Source of the DNA: Macrotrachela quadricornifera
Taxonomy: Eukaryota > Rotifera > Eurotatoria > Philodinida > Philodinidae
DNA: 64,000 nucleotides
Direction of reading: 5' to 3'
Assembly (NCBI GenBank): GCA_022393335.1
Contig: JAJEKB010021383.1
Location: forward strand, 1,214,684-1,278,683
Below the pieces are notes generated by a model. The model had not been told where the DNA came from, did no database searches, and saw only the letters and a program-made list of their open reading frames with translations. Within the stretch, counting starts at the first letter, position 1; the number at the start of each line of letters is the position of its first letter. Shown piece by piece: positions 52,444 to 63,800 of the stretch. Position numbers and translations under genes: made by a program.

Positions 52444-52870
52444 CAAATACAAATCCGAGACATTGTAATATCTATACATATAAAGAAGAATGTCTGTTTG
52501 TTCACTATGCATTTCAATACGGTACGAGCAAATACAATGAACTTTTGGATAAAATACCCCTTCGACCAGAGGAAGGTCATAGGATAATTTTCAACCCAAA
52601 ATTGTCACACCAGGAGGGTGTTTGCCTCCTTCTATTGTTGAATTTACTACAGTAAATGTCTTTTTCAAAGAATTTGTGCGTATTATTGTTTTCTCAACAA
52701 TTCAAAAACAAAAGTATATAAAACCATGTGCTTTTTGGAATTGGTCACGCGACATTTTAAGATAATCGAAAGAAAACGTAAAGACTGTATAAAATGAAGT
52801 GCAACCGTATGATTAAGAATATCTATCGAATAAAGAAAGTAAAATGTGAGATAAAATTCCGTCACTCAGA
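52444..52870. mobile_element. Remnant sharing the Helitron-like left end, common to units A and B
   Basis: From about 52473 the sequence reads TCTATACATATAAAGAAGAA followed by 'tgtctgtttgttcactatgcattt', closely like the left end of the Helitron-like element at 52879. Downstream, 'gtgtttgcctccttctat', 'ttattgttttctcaa' and 'gtcacgcgacatttt' match 60548-60838 in unit B. This insertion pre-dates the tandem duplication. I see no intact right end. Confidence 0.55.
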
Positions 52871-52878
52871 ACTCATAA

Positions 52879-53404
52879 TCTATATATATATATATATATA
52901 TATATCAAGAAGAAGTTGTGTTTGTCTGTCTGTCTGTCTGTTTTTTATGCATTTCGGCACCACATGAGCTAGCGGTGCCAAACTTTTCATGGCATACTCG
53001 TAGGTTCTGAGGAAGATCGAGAGAAGATCAGGATAACCGGAGAGAGGATTGGGCTGAAATTTCATACAGGTTATGATACATTGCAATTTTTCCCGATCTT
53101 TCAACAACTTTGGAGCATTTCCTGGCATTGTTAGAATATTCACCTCTTAGTGTCACTTTTTTTTGCATTGGATATTGGTATAAAGTATGACAATACGCAT
53201 GAGTTAAGAGAAAGACAGTCACATCTCCACACTATTTGCTGAATTATCCGATTTAAAAATGAATGTAAGTGTATGCGCGGCGTGACATACAATAATAATA
53301 GGTGAAAGGTCTTAAGCAAGCCATTTATACATATTCTGCCGTTTTCTGACGGGGTACGTTTTCAATATGGAGATTTTCCGAGCAACGCCGGGTACTACCG
53401 ATAG
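52879..53404 (+). mobile_element. Non-autonomous Helitron-like element, about 526 bp
   Basis: It starts TC at 52879 followed by a TA-rich run and 'aagaagaagttgtgtttgtctgtc'. It ends with GAGCAACGCCGGGTACTACC and ATAG at 53401-53404, where a Helitron would have a hairpin and CTRR (here CTAG has become ATAG). It is bordered by A on the left and T on the right, as expected for insertion between A and T without target duplication. No Rep/helicase gene is inside. It lies at the junction of units A and B and is absent at the B/C junction. Confidence 0.75.
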
Positions 53405-54779
53405 TTGTACATATCGTTTAGTTTCTAGCTGCCGTCATTTATTCAATGATTTCAAGATATTCGCCAAAATTCACATTCAATTCTGATACTATTTCATACA
53501 GACTTATAAATCCATTTCACCATGAGTAACTTCTTCCTCAGAGGTTCAAAGCTTAAATTGCATTTTACAAAAATTGTTATCCAAATTACTAACATTACTC
53601 AATGAGTTCATGCACTTTTCTATATCAATTTCTTCAAACGGATGTAAATTATCTCAATATTTCGATTTCTTTCATATAATAAATGAGAAGAAAAACAACA
53701 AAAGAAAAAGATTGAAATTTTGTTTTTTTTTCTTTTCTCATTTCTACTGCATAATACAAATAAATAAAGTTGAAAAACAAACTGGAGTCATTATTTAGTA
53801 TGACGGTGAAATAGAATCGCTTATGTAATAGTGTAAACAAGAGAAAGAAAACTGAAAAGCAATACATATTGAAAAGAACTAACGTGGGTATAGTTCAAAG
53901 GTTGATACCCATGAAAATGAATATGTTAAATCTACTTTTCTTTTTATTAAAATCGAATCATCGTGAATGAAGTAACAACTGTTTAGAAAACAATATCTCA
54001 ATATAGAATACATGTCTTTATTATAATCTGATGGTTATTAAAACGAATAGATATATGAAATCTGTACTGTATAAAAAGATTCATTAGGAAAGCTGACTCA
54101 TCTTTCATTTTCTTAAGATTGTGATAGTTTCAAGTAATTAACACTCGTTTTTTCTTTCTAAACCTTGAAAATTCCAGTTCATTCAACATAACTTAAGTTG
54201 TATATTTAGAGAAGATATTTTTATACAATAATTACGTAGTTTGAATTTACATATAAGTAGTTACTGATCAACGCCTTCAGTTATGAATGAGTAAGCATAT
54301 AGCTCGTTCTGCATCGACAAAATTAGTATATTCGTTTTTTTTTTCTTAAAAGAAATGAGAAGATAGAATGGCTTAGGTATAAAAAGCATATACGACTTAG
54401 CCATCTACATGCTACTTTTAGTTTTACTTTCAGCAACATGAACAGGTATGACGTTATCTTATTCTTTCTCTTTCTTTTCAATGTAATACAGTACATCCTT
54501 TGAATGAATTTGTCCGTGTATAAACACGTACTAATTATTGATACGAAATGATTTTAAACGATGAATTTATTTCTAAGTATAATACTCTATAAAAAATATA
54601 GGGAAATATACGAATTTTTGTTTTAAATAGCTCTCACCGTCGATTCTTCGTATGATGCAGGCCGAAACCAGAAGGCTATTGATATCTACCAGAGTTGGAT
54701 TCGCGTCATGAAAATATTACCCATATCAAACATTGATATCTATTATATCAGAAATTGAGCATCTCCAACATTTTTCAGT

Positions 54780-55700
54780 GTTGGCTTAATTTCAGTTTCA
54801 ATCTCAGCAGAAGTTTTAATGTACTTCACATAATTGAAATCCAGTATTTCCTTGACTCTTTCCATTTCTGACTACTAAATGAATCATAAACAAAGTTAAC
54901 AGAGAATTTTTCTCTAGCACCAGGTATATGTTAGTGATCATCTGAGATTGGATTATCCTAACAGCGAAGTGAGCCATAAGCTGTCTTAAACTTCTTGACA
55001 CATTAAAGATTCGAAGTCCTCTATTGAGTCCTTATAAAATCCTTCTAATTCAATATTTTCAATGATAGTTTACATTTGTAACCTTGTCTTAGGTAAGATT
55101 TTGTTACTAATTTTATTAATTTCGTCTCTTATGTGAATGCAGTTAAAAGCACATTATACACATGAAATCGAAAAAATTTGGTTTATAACAAAAGTAATCC
55201 TCTTTATATAGTATAATGAATCGCTCAGGGAGCGCTGTATATAGGACCTAAAATAGCTATTCTTTTTACCTTAAAAAAAACAATCAGCAAAAATCTGTCC
55301 ATATCATACAATTAAAACAAAAAAGGGAAATAAATTCTTTAGTTCTTTCATATGTCTTCTAAACTCATTTATTTGTGTTAATTTTTGTCTTGGAATAGAG
55401 GCAGTAGATTCAGATGGAATTAAATCATGACTCTAATGTGTCAGAGAGTTTTCAAAATATTGTCGTTTTTTCTTCCTTAGTACCATGGATACATCTTATC
55501 TTTCCTCCCAAAGTTTTTAGGCCTTAAGTTAGCTTATTAAAAGTCTGATGGATATTCAGTCAGATCGAATCAAATCACGAGAAAACTGAACTGTAACCAT
55601 CATTGAGAGGCGTTTGAAAAACATCATCCAAATTTATATACAGAAAAATGAATTAAAGCTAATTAAAAAGAATAGACGCTAAATATTTTTAGTATGACTT
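54780..55700 (-). pseudogene. Eroded coding sequence in the array flank, also in unit C
   Basis: On the minus strand, several separated stretches read like protein. One gives MERVKEILDFNYVKYIKTSA... ending at a TAA near 54759. Others include 'IRDEINKISNKILPKTRLQ' and 'SESTASIPRQKLTQINEF'. Stops and phase changes separate them. One 49-bp interval (about 54915-54963) has intron-like GT...CACTAAC...CTAG signals. Unit C (61860-62760) keeps the same layout with the same kinds of interruptions. I do not recognise the protein. It may be a dead gene or transposase duplicated with the array. Confidence 0.35.
55141..55480. other. Unusually conserved patch between units B and C
   Basis: By eye I count about six differences across roughly 335 bases against 62251-62590, while adjoining flank differs by something like one base in ten. 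The patch includes a small stem (CGCTC...GAGCG) and, on the minus strand, a TATATAAAG word. No long open frame spans it. Recent gene conversion or a functional non-coding element would both fit. Confidence 0.5.
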
Positions 55701-56539
55701 CAGCGACGTAGTTCTATGGCAGAAGTTTGAATTGATCAAGTCTGAAAACATTAAAAGCTTGAACAAGATTTTCCATATAAATTTTACCATGAAATGATGA
55801 AATTAGAATACAAAAGTAGTTTTATCCATATTGATAAATCAGTGAACACGTTAAATTGAACATGTAAAAGATATAAATGTCTCATGTTGCATAGTTCTTC
55901 TCAATTAAACTTCTCACTCATCACGTATTTTAGGTTTGATCATTTTTTGATATTCTGAGGACAAAATAATCCATCTCAAAAGTTACAACTCGATTATTTA
56001 TACTCACATACCCATGAACCTATTCTTCATAAAAATATGCAATTAAACAACTTCACTAAGTTTTGAAATCCATGATATGCTATGAATCGATGTTATTTAT
56101 AGTCTGTTGCTTAGTATAGAGAATTGTGTCTTATTAATATTGGTTAAGTCGAATTTTGTGAGTCGGTGTTATTCTTCACTAGTTTAAATTTCAATATTAT
56201 ACACATTAGAGTTTTAATATGTAAATAAAATATGAATGTTAAAACGTCAAAATCCGGATCTTTTTTACTGTATAGAATTAGTGTGAAAAGTAGATAAATG
56301 AGAATTGCCACAACAGCAATAATTTCACATTTTTTATTATCTTTTTTGATTTTCTACTTTTAGACATTAAAAAAGCATTTATTACTCATTTTTAAAACAA
56401 TCTCTCAACGACTTAACAACTTGCCAATCATTTCTGTCAAAATTTTCGTCTTAAAAATCTTACTGTGTTAATCATTTGAAAGAATTTTCAATCTTCATTT
56501 AGTTGCTGTCCATTTGTGTAAAACTTAAATAACAAAAAG

Positions 56540-58990
56540 ATGTATAAAATATGTAAATCTATTAGTAAAACAATTTTTAATAATCCAAAACAAACTAATT
56601 ATACTAAACAATGGTGGTCATATCGAAATATGTCGTAAGTTTTACAAAAGAATTTTTATTTTAATTATTTTGGAAATATATATTTCTTATTGTTATCATT
56701 TTATTCATATCACATATGTTTTACTAATATAATGATAATAAAATTTAAATAAGAACTATTTTTCTGTAAAACATTACTAATGTAAAACAGATTAAATGGC
56801 TATGCTTTACATTTCAATTTTCAATCACTTAATATGTTATATTGAAAAAACAAAATACATTACAAGATGTTATGTGAAAAGCTCTGTAACCTATAAAATA
56901 AATATTATTTTAATTGTCTATTTTTTGTTTTTAGAAAAAGTAAAATTCTATGTGATAAGTTTTCATCATGCCAAAAAAACTCTTTTAATAATTTGTTTCT
57001 GTAAATTATAGAGCTTTCCATATTGCATCTTCTAGGATATTTGGCTTTTTTTGATAAAACACATCTTTTAATAGAAAGATAACATAAGAAGGGACGAATT
57101 TACTTTTTACCAAAAAAAGCTTTTCTTCACATTGTTGAAAATTGGCTCATTTTGAAAACAAAACGTACAACTAGTAAATAAGCGATGTTCCATAATTTTT
57201 AAAAAGTTTTCTAGGCTTTCAATTTATTTATGAATTTAATCCCTTCAGGACGGGATTACTTTTCACATAAAAAAATTTAGCGAGACCTCCTCCATAACCT
57301 GTATTCAATTTATTAAAAATTTCACTCATCTTGTTCTCATCAGCTTTCTAGCAGCCGCTATTTCGTTTATAAATGAAATAAACGCTTAAGGTATTATGTG
57401 AAGCATACCTAAGTCTCTTATGAGTCCATCAATATCATAACGTACATATACGTGATCCGTCCCGAAGGGGTTAAAATTTCTATTATTTTTCTATATAGTG
57501 ACGCGATTCAATTACTATCTACAGCACATAGACAATGTCGTCAACATGCTGAAGATCAAAATACAGTATTACATGAAAAAATATATTCTATTTCTGCAAC
57601 AGATTGCGTTCATCAAATCGAACAATATGATAGAATTGAAGAATTATTATATAGTTCAACAACACACATGCAACAAATTGGAGAAACTCATTATAAAAAC
57701 ACTCGATACAATTTGATTAATATTTCTATCATTTATCCGAAACATTGGTGTTCTACATTATTATCTACACCATCATTGTATCATAAACATCAGAATAAGC
57801 AAAGAGAAGAAACAATAGAAGATTGGTATCTATCAGCATTAGGTAATTGTTTATTACCATCAATGAAACAAAAATTATCTCTTGTAAGACCAGCTGAATG
57901 GTCTGCATCACTACAACCTTATGCAGCAGATAATTATATTAAATTAATGGCACAATCTTTGGCTATATTTATTCTACTTGATGATTATGTAGTGGAAAAA
58001 AAAGCTGCAATACAAAAGAATATAACATTAGAAGACTTATTACTATTTGCGGATATATGGAAATTAGCATTTCAACGAAAAAATGGTTATCAAGAAGAAA
58101 GTCAAAATTTAGCTATGAAAATACATGGTATTGCATTAAGAACGAATATTAGTTTATTAGAACCATGTTTTCATATATGGACTTCTATTTGTGATAATTT
58201 TGTTAAATTAGGTGCAGATGAAATATGGTGTAATAGAATGTCTAATGCAATAAAAGAATGGTTTGTATTAGCAGTTAGAGAAGCAATACAAAATGAATAT
58301 ATGAAACGATCATTGGCATTAACAGATTCATTAGAAGATATTCCTATTAAGTTAACTCCATACGATTATGTACCTTTTCAAAGAAAAAAAATTGTTAATA
58401 TGAGTGGTATGTCTTTATTAGAATTTCTTATGCAACGAAGAATAAGAACAATAGGTGTATCAATAATGTCACTAATGATGGAACAATCATATGGTTTTAA
58501 CTTATCTTCTTTTGATTGTTTATTACGTCCATTAATTGATATAGTTTCAATGATAACAGCATTAGCGAATGAATTATTTAGTATGGGAAAAGATTTAAAA
58601 GGTGAACCAAATTTTTCATTAACTTATCGAGAAATATTTAATTGTTCATTGAAAGAAAGTATTGATTTCACAGTTACATTACATGATCTTGCTATAGAAT
58701 TATTTGATCAAAAAGCAGAGGAAATCCTTGATTCCTTAACATCTTCTCCTTCACAAGATGAAGTATCAAGTTTTATAAATTGTTTACGTATATTAGCTTA
58801 TGGTTATGGATATTGGCATCAAAAATCAGGTCGATATAAGTCTCTTATTGCAGTGGATGATCCTTATAAACAAATATTTTTATTTTCTATTGCTGATGGA
58901 ACAAATCAACGCTATAATGCCTTACAGAATATATTGCAACGATATAAAAAGCATTCAATAAATAAACAGAAAGTACATTTCAAATGCTAA
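56540..58990 (+). CDS. Class I terpene synthase-like enzyme, intact copy B
   Basis: Predicted to ionise a prenyl diphosphate with Mg2+ and cyclise or rearrange it to a terpene. Exon 1 (56540-56634) starts at the first ATG after an in-frame stop at 56519-56521. The intron 56635-57498 is GTAAGT...TATATAG, and exon 2 (57499-58990) joins in frame to give 528 residues. The aspartate-rich motif DDYVVE at 193-198 (DDxxxE, as in geosmin synthase DDHFLE) lies in a hydrophobic helix. RRIRTIG at 345-351 fits the diphosphate-sensor region. NELFSMGKD at 389-397 fits the NSE triad N-D/E-L-x-S-x-x-x-E/D. WHQKSGRY ends in Arg477-Tyr478, the C-terminal RY pair of microbial enzymes. The DD-to-NSE spacing (196) and N-terminus are longer than in bacterial enzymes, with an insertion before RR. 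No targeting peptide is obvious. Animal terpene synthases are few, so transfer or deep divergence is likely. Product unknown. Confidence 0.82.
57240..57470. mobile_element. piggyBac-type MITE in the terpene-synthase intron
   Basis: A 231-bp element is bordered by TTAA on both sides (57236-57239 and 57471-57474). It has terminal inverted repeats TCCCTTCAGGACGGGAT and ATCCGTCCCGAAGGGG. The same intron position in copy A reads through one TTAA without the insert, a natural empty site. No coding capacity. TTAA targets and C-rich ends are typical of piggyBac elements, and a dead transposase of that family lies at 42913-43734. Confidence 0.85.
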
Positions 58991-59099
58991 TATATATATA
59001 TGTATATTTCGATATGAAAAAAGTTATTTTCTTAAATGCTATTCTAAACATTTGTAAATAATATTAAAACAAATATAAATCCAAGATATTGTAATATCT

Positions 59100-59174
59100 T
59101 CTATATATATATATAAAGAAGAAAGTTTGTTTGTGAATCTGTCTGTTCTTCATGTATTTGGGCGCGGTACGAGC
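59100..59174. mobile_element. Left part of the older Helitron-like remnant, unit B
   Basis: TCTATATATATATATAAAGAAG followed by 'tttgtttgtgaatctgtctgt' matches the left ends at 52473 and 52879. Its continuation is displaced to 60548 by the hAT-like insertion, so the two pieces at 59100-59174 and 60548-60838 were once contiguous. Confidence 0.6.
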
Positions 59175-60547
59175 TAGGGATACAACAAACCCAAAGCTTT
59201 GGGTTTGATCCCAAAAAGATTTGAGTTTCAATTTAAAAACAGATTTGGTTTGGGTTTGGGTTTGGATTTGGATTTGTTCTAAAAGTCTCAAACCCTTTAG
59301 GTTTGCCAACTCAAAATGTTTTTAATTATACATTCTGTTTTATTCAAGTATACATGTGGGATGAATTTACGATTCAAAAATCTACTTTTAAAAATACAGC
59401 TAGGTGGTATCTCTAAGCTATTTTAGAAGCGAATAAGCGTTTCAAGTGTTACAGAATTTTATCAATTTTCACTTATCTGAAAAGGAACCTTGAACAACGT
59501 ATATAAAATTCCTTGAGAAATGAATTCACACTGTTTTACTGAAAAAGAAATCCAAATATTTTTATATCTAGACTGGCTGTCTTGCTTTTATCCTTTTACT
59601 GATATACCGTTGAGAATTTCTCATCGATCCGTTCGATGAAAATGTAAAATGTCACAACTAGAAACTTAAATCTATGCTGAATTTCATTGGTATATTACGA
59701 ATTCAAAACATGCTGCAAGTGAAAGTAGAGAAAATAGTAATTTCAAGTCTAGTAACTTGGTGTATTTAATTTTTCTAACAATCTTTTGATACTAATTTCT
59801 CAATTGAAAAAAAATTCAAAGAATTCTTTGCATTATATTTGTGGAATTTGACGTAATTGATCAGTAAAGTATCATGCAGAAAACATTTACTCTATACAAT
59901 CAGTCGCATACAAAGTGTCAATTTGCTTTGTTGATGTCGTTATAAAAGAACATTGGACTGAAAATAAAATTTCTGTAATGTCATGTTCAACAGACAAAAG
60001 TCTTCTCTAAGAAGTATTCAATATGTCGATGAAAAATTACGTTAATCTGCTTGAAATTATAGAAATTCGGCCAAAATTTTGAAAGTATTAATCATTAAAA
60101 CAGTATACAATGTCAAACTAAAATCGAAATTTCATGATAATCTTTCTCAGTTTTTCTCTTTCATAAAGTTTTCTCTTTCTATATTGAAGTCGACGTCGCA
60201 CGTATCTTAGTAGCGAGCGACTATTAGAGCATTTTGGTTGAAGAGGCTCATTTCGCTATTTGCATATATGTATATCTACAGAGAAAACAACCTATTTCAG
60301 TAAAACTAGACAGGGATAAAGGCTTCAAACCTATTTGGAAGATTTGTATCGTAAGAAAACAAATCCAATACCAAATATACAAATTCTTGAGAGTCCAAAT
60401 CTGAGATACAAATCTTATATCAGAACCCAAATCCCAAACCCAAATTCAAACCTATATCCAAATCCCACCAACAAATTCAAACCCAAATCCAAATCTGTAA
60501 GATTTGATGACAAACCCAAATCTTTCCTGAGATTTGTTGCATCCCTA
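59175..60547. mobile_element. hAT-like non-autonomous element, 1373 bp
   Basis: Terminal inverted repeats TAGGGATACAAC and GTTGCATCCCTA are flanked by GTACGAGC (59167-59174) and GTACGATC (60548-60555), an 8-bp target duplication with one change, as hAT transposases make. Both ends carry clusters of GGGTTTGG/CCAAACCC and ATTTGG words, on opposite strands at the two ends, resembling subterminal transposase-binding arrays. No transposase frame is seen. It splits sequence that is continuous in unit A, so it inserted after the duplication. Confidence 0.85.
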
Positions 60548-60837
60548 GTACGATCAAATGCAATGAAATTTTGCACAGAATACCCTTTCGATCTGAAATT
60601 TTCATCCTAAGGGGAGTGTTTGCTCCCTTCTATATTTGGATTTACTACACAAAAATTCCTTTTTCAGAGAATTTCTGCATATTATTGTTTTCTCAATAAT
60701 TCAAGAACGAAAATACATTGAAATGTGTGGTTTATGCTATTAGTCACGCGACATTTTAGGATAATCGAAAGAAAACGAATAGATTGTATAAGATCAAGTG
60801 TAACCGTATCATTGAAAACATTCATCGAATTAAAAGA

Positions 60838-63800
60838 CGTCCTTTTCTTGTCTCATTTCTAATGCATAACACAAATGAGTAAAGGTAAAAAACAAACTTG
60901 AGTCATTATTTAGTATGATGATAAAATAGAATCGCTTACTTAATAGTGCAAACGAAAGAAAGAAAAACGAAAAGCTACACATATTGTAAAAAAAACAACG
61001 AGGACATATTTCAATGGTTAATATCAATGAAAATAAATATGTTAAATCTGCTTTTTTTTTTTATTAAAATCGAATCGCCATAAATGAAGTAACAGCCGTT
61101 TAAAAAATAATATTTAAATGTAGAATACATATCTTTATTACAATCTGATGATTATTAAAACCAACATAAATATGAAATCTGTACTATATGAAAAGATTCG
61201 TAAGAAAAATTGAATTATCTTTCATATTCTTAAGATTGTGATAGTTTCAAGTGACTAACGCTCTTTTTGTCTTTCTAAACCTTGAAAATTCCAGTTCATT
61301 TAACATAACTAAACCTGTATATTCAAGGTGAATATTTTTATATAATAATTAGGCTAAGTTTACGTACAAGCAGTTACTGATCAACGCCTTCGGTTATGAG
61401 TGAGTGGGCATTCAATGTGTTCTGCATCGAGAATATTATTAGATTCTTTTTGTTTTGTTAGAAGAAAGGGAAAAATACAATGGGTTAGGTATAAGAATGA
61501 TAAGCGAAATAGTCATATATCTGCCATTTTTAATTTACTTTTTTGACAACATGAACAGGTATGACGTTATCTTACTCTTTCTCTTTCTTTCCAATTTAGT
61601 AAGGCACAATCTTTGAATAGATTTGTCCGTGAACGAATACGTGCTAATTATTGATACCAATGATTCTAAGCGATGGATTTATTTCTATATATAATGCTCT
61701 ACAAAAGATATAGAGAAATATACGAATTTTTGCTTTAAATAGCTCTCACCGTCGATTCTTTCTATGATGCAAATCGAAATTAGAAGGTTAGTGACATCTA
61801 CCAGAGTTAGATTCGAATCATGAAAATATGACTCATATCAAACATTGATATCTATTATATCAGAAATTGAGCATCTCCAACATTTTTCAGTGTTGGCTTA
61901 CTTTCAGTTTCAGTCTCAGCAGAAGTTTTAATGTACTTCATATAATTGAAATCTAGTATTTCCTTGACTCTTTTCATTTCTGACTACTAAATGAATCATA
62001 AATAAAGTTAACAGAGAATTTTTCTCTAGCACCAGGTATATGTTAGTGATCATCTCAGATTGGATTATCCTAACAGCGAAGTGAGCCATAAGTTGTCTTA
62101 AACTTCTTGACACATTAAAGATCAGAAGTCTTCTATTCTGTTTTTATAAGATTCTTGTAATTCATCATTCTCAATGTTAGTTTACATTTGTAACCTTGTC
62201 TTAGGTAAGATTTCGTTACTAATTTTATTAATTTCATCTTTTATGTGAATACAGTCAAAAGCATATTATACACATGAAATCGAAAAAATTTGGTTTATAA
62301 CAAAAGTAATCCTCTTTATATAGTACAATGAATCGCTCAGGGAGCGCTGTATATAGGACCTAAAATAGCTATTCTTTTTACCTTAAAAAAAACAATCATC
62401 AAAAATCTGTCCATATCATACAATTAAAACGAAAAAGGGAAATAAATTCTCTAGTTCTTTCATATGTCTTCTAAACTCATTTATTTGTGTTAATTTTTGT
62501 CTTGGAATAGAGGCAGTAGATTCAGATGGAATTAAATCATGACTCTAATGTGTCAGAGAGTTTTCAAAATATTGTCGTTTTTTTGTTCGTTAGTACCGTG
62601 GATAGATCTTATCTTTCCTCCCAAAGTTCTATGTCCTTAAGTTAGCTTGTTAAAAGTCCGATGGATATTCAATCAGATCGAAAAGACCACGAGAAAACTT
62701 AACTGTAACCATCATTGATAGATGTTCGAAAAACATCAACGAAGTTTAAATGCAGAAAAATGAATCGAAGCTAATTGAAAAAAAATAGATGCTAAATATT
62801 TTTATTATAATTTTAGCGACGTAGTTCTATGATTAGAGATTAAGCTGATCAAGTCCGAAAACATTAGAAGCTTATACAAGATTTTCTATAACAGCTTTAT
62901 CATGAAATGATGAGGTTGGTATACAAAAATGGTTTTATCCATATTGATAAATCAGTGAACAGGTCAAATTGAACATGCAAAAAATATAAATATCTTATAT
63001 TAGACAGTTCTTTCCAAGTAATGATCTAAAAATTTTGACACACTCTAAGTTAAGTATGGCGGTCTGTGCATTACGAATAATCACTAGAGGTTTAGTTATC
63101 CTCCTATAGCAAAAAGTAGTGACCATTTTTGTAAGTGTTTGGTTTACACCTATTCCAATGAGAAGTTTCCCAAAAACTTATAGTCCATAAAACTTTGATC
63201 TAGCTCTTTTCTTCGCGACTATCTCTGATTATTGTCATATTTATTCATGCATAAAAGTAAATGCTTGAATGATGTTTCAGTGCATCTAGATATAAAAATA
63301 GACAAAAGCAGATATTTTTTCAGACTATCTATATCCTTTTACTCTCACATAATGCTATAACAGTCATTGTGTGTAAACAATATGTACAGTTCGTAGAACG
63401 ATTGAAAGTATTGGATTACTAGTCTATCAGAGTTATGTTGTGATAACTTTCTTTTACTTATACACATATCGTTATAATTGACGCATGCAGTTTGTTTCTT
63501 TTTAAATCAATATTTGAGTCTAAAGAATATATTGATAAAATTTAATGAACTATGATCATGTCATGATTTCAATAGAACTTAGAAAGGTTGTGTAACTGCA
63601 AATTTTTGTAAAGAACAGGTTTGTTATCATGTAATTTTATTCTCAAAATAGAAAAACAATCTTTCAACAAAGTGAAGAATTTTCTACGCCATTGTCATTC
63701 TTCACTAGTATAAATTTCAATATTATACAGATTTGAGTTTTAATATATAAATAAAACATGAATGTTAAAACGTCAAAATTTGGATCCTTTTAACTGTATG

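Larger units (their letters stand above)
49036..52877. repeat. Tandem unit A (flank plus terpene-synthase copy A)
   Basis: Sequence from about 49050 to 50340 matches 53418-54820 in unit B and 60838-61920 in unit C. The gene region 50680-52327 matches 57110-58990. The downstream flank to about 52870 matches 59000-59166 plus 60548-60838. Compared with unit B, about 1.4 kb of upstream flank and the region around exon 1 are missing between 50345 and 50680. The unit therefore arose by tandem duplication followed by deletion. Confidence 0.85.
53418..60838. repeat. Tandem unit B (flank plus intact terpene synthase)
   Basis: This is the most complete unit: upstream flank 53418-56539, gene 56540-58990, downstream flank interrupted by the hAT-like element at 59175-60547. 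The flank matches unit A up to about 54820 and unit C throughout. Unit length without the inserted hAT-like element is about 6.0 kb. Confidence 0.85.

Noticed and set aside
52880..53222. Minus-strand frames over 52880-53222
   Set aside because: They lie wholly inside the Helitron-like non-autonomous element and read through its TA-rich start.
50839..59000. Terpene-synthase-like genes as prenyltransferases (isoprenyl diphosphate synthases)
   Set aside because: Those carry two DDxxD motifs; here the second motif is an NSE-type triad and the C-terminus has the RY pair of terpene synthases.
59220..60520. TTTGGG-like repeats as telomeric DNA
   Set aside because: They lie inside a single element with inverted ends and an 8-bp target duplication, are irregular, and occur in opposite orientation at the two ends.
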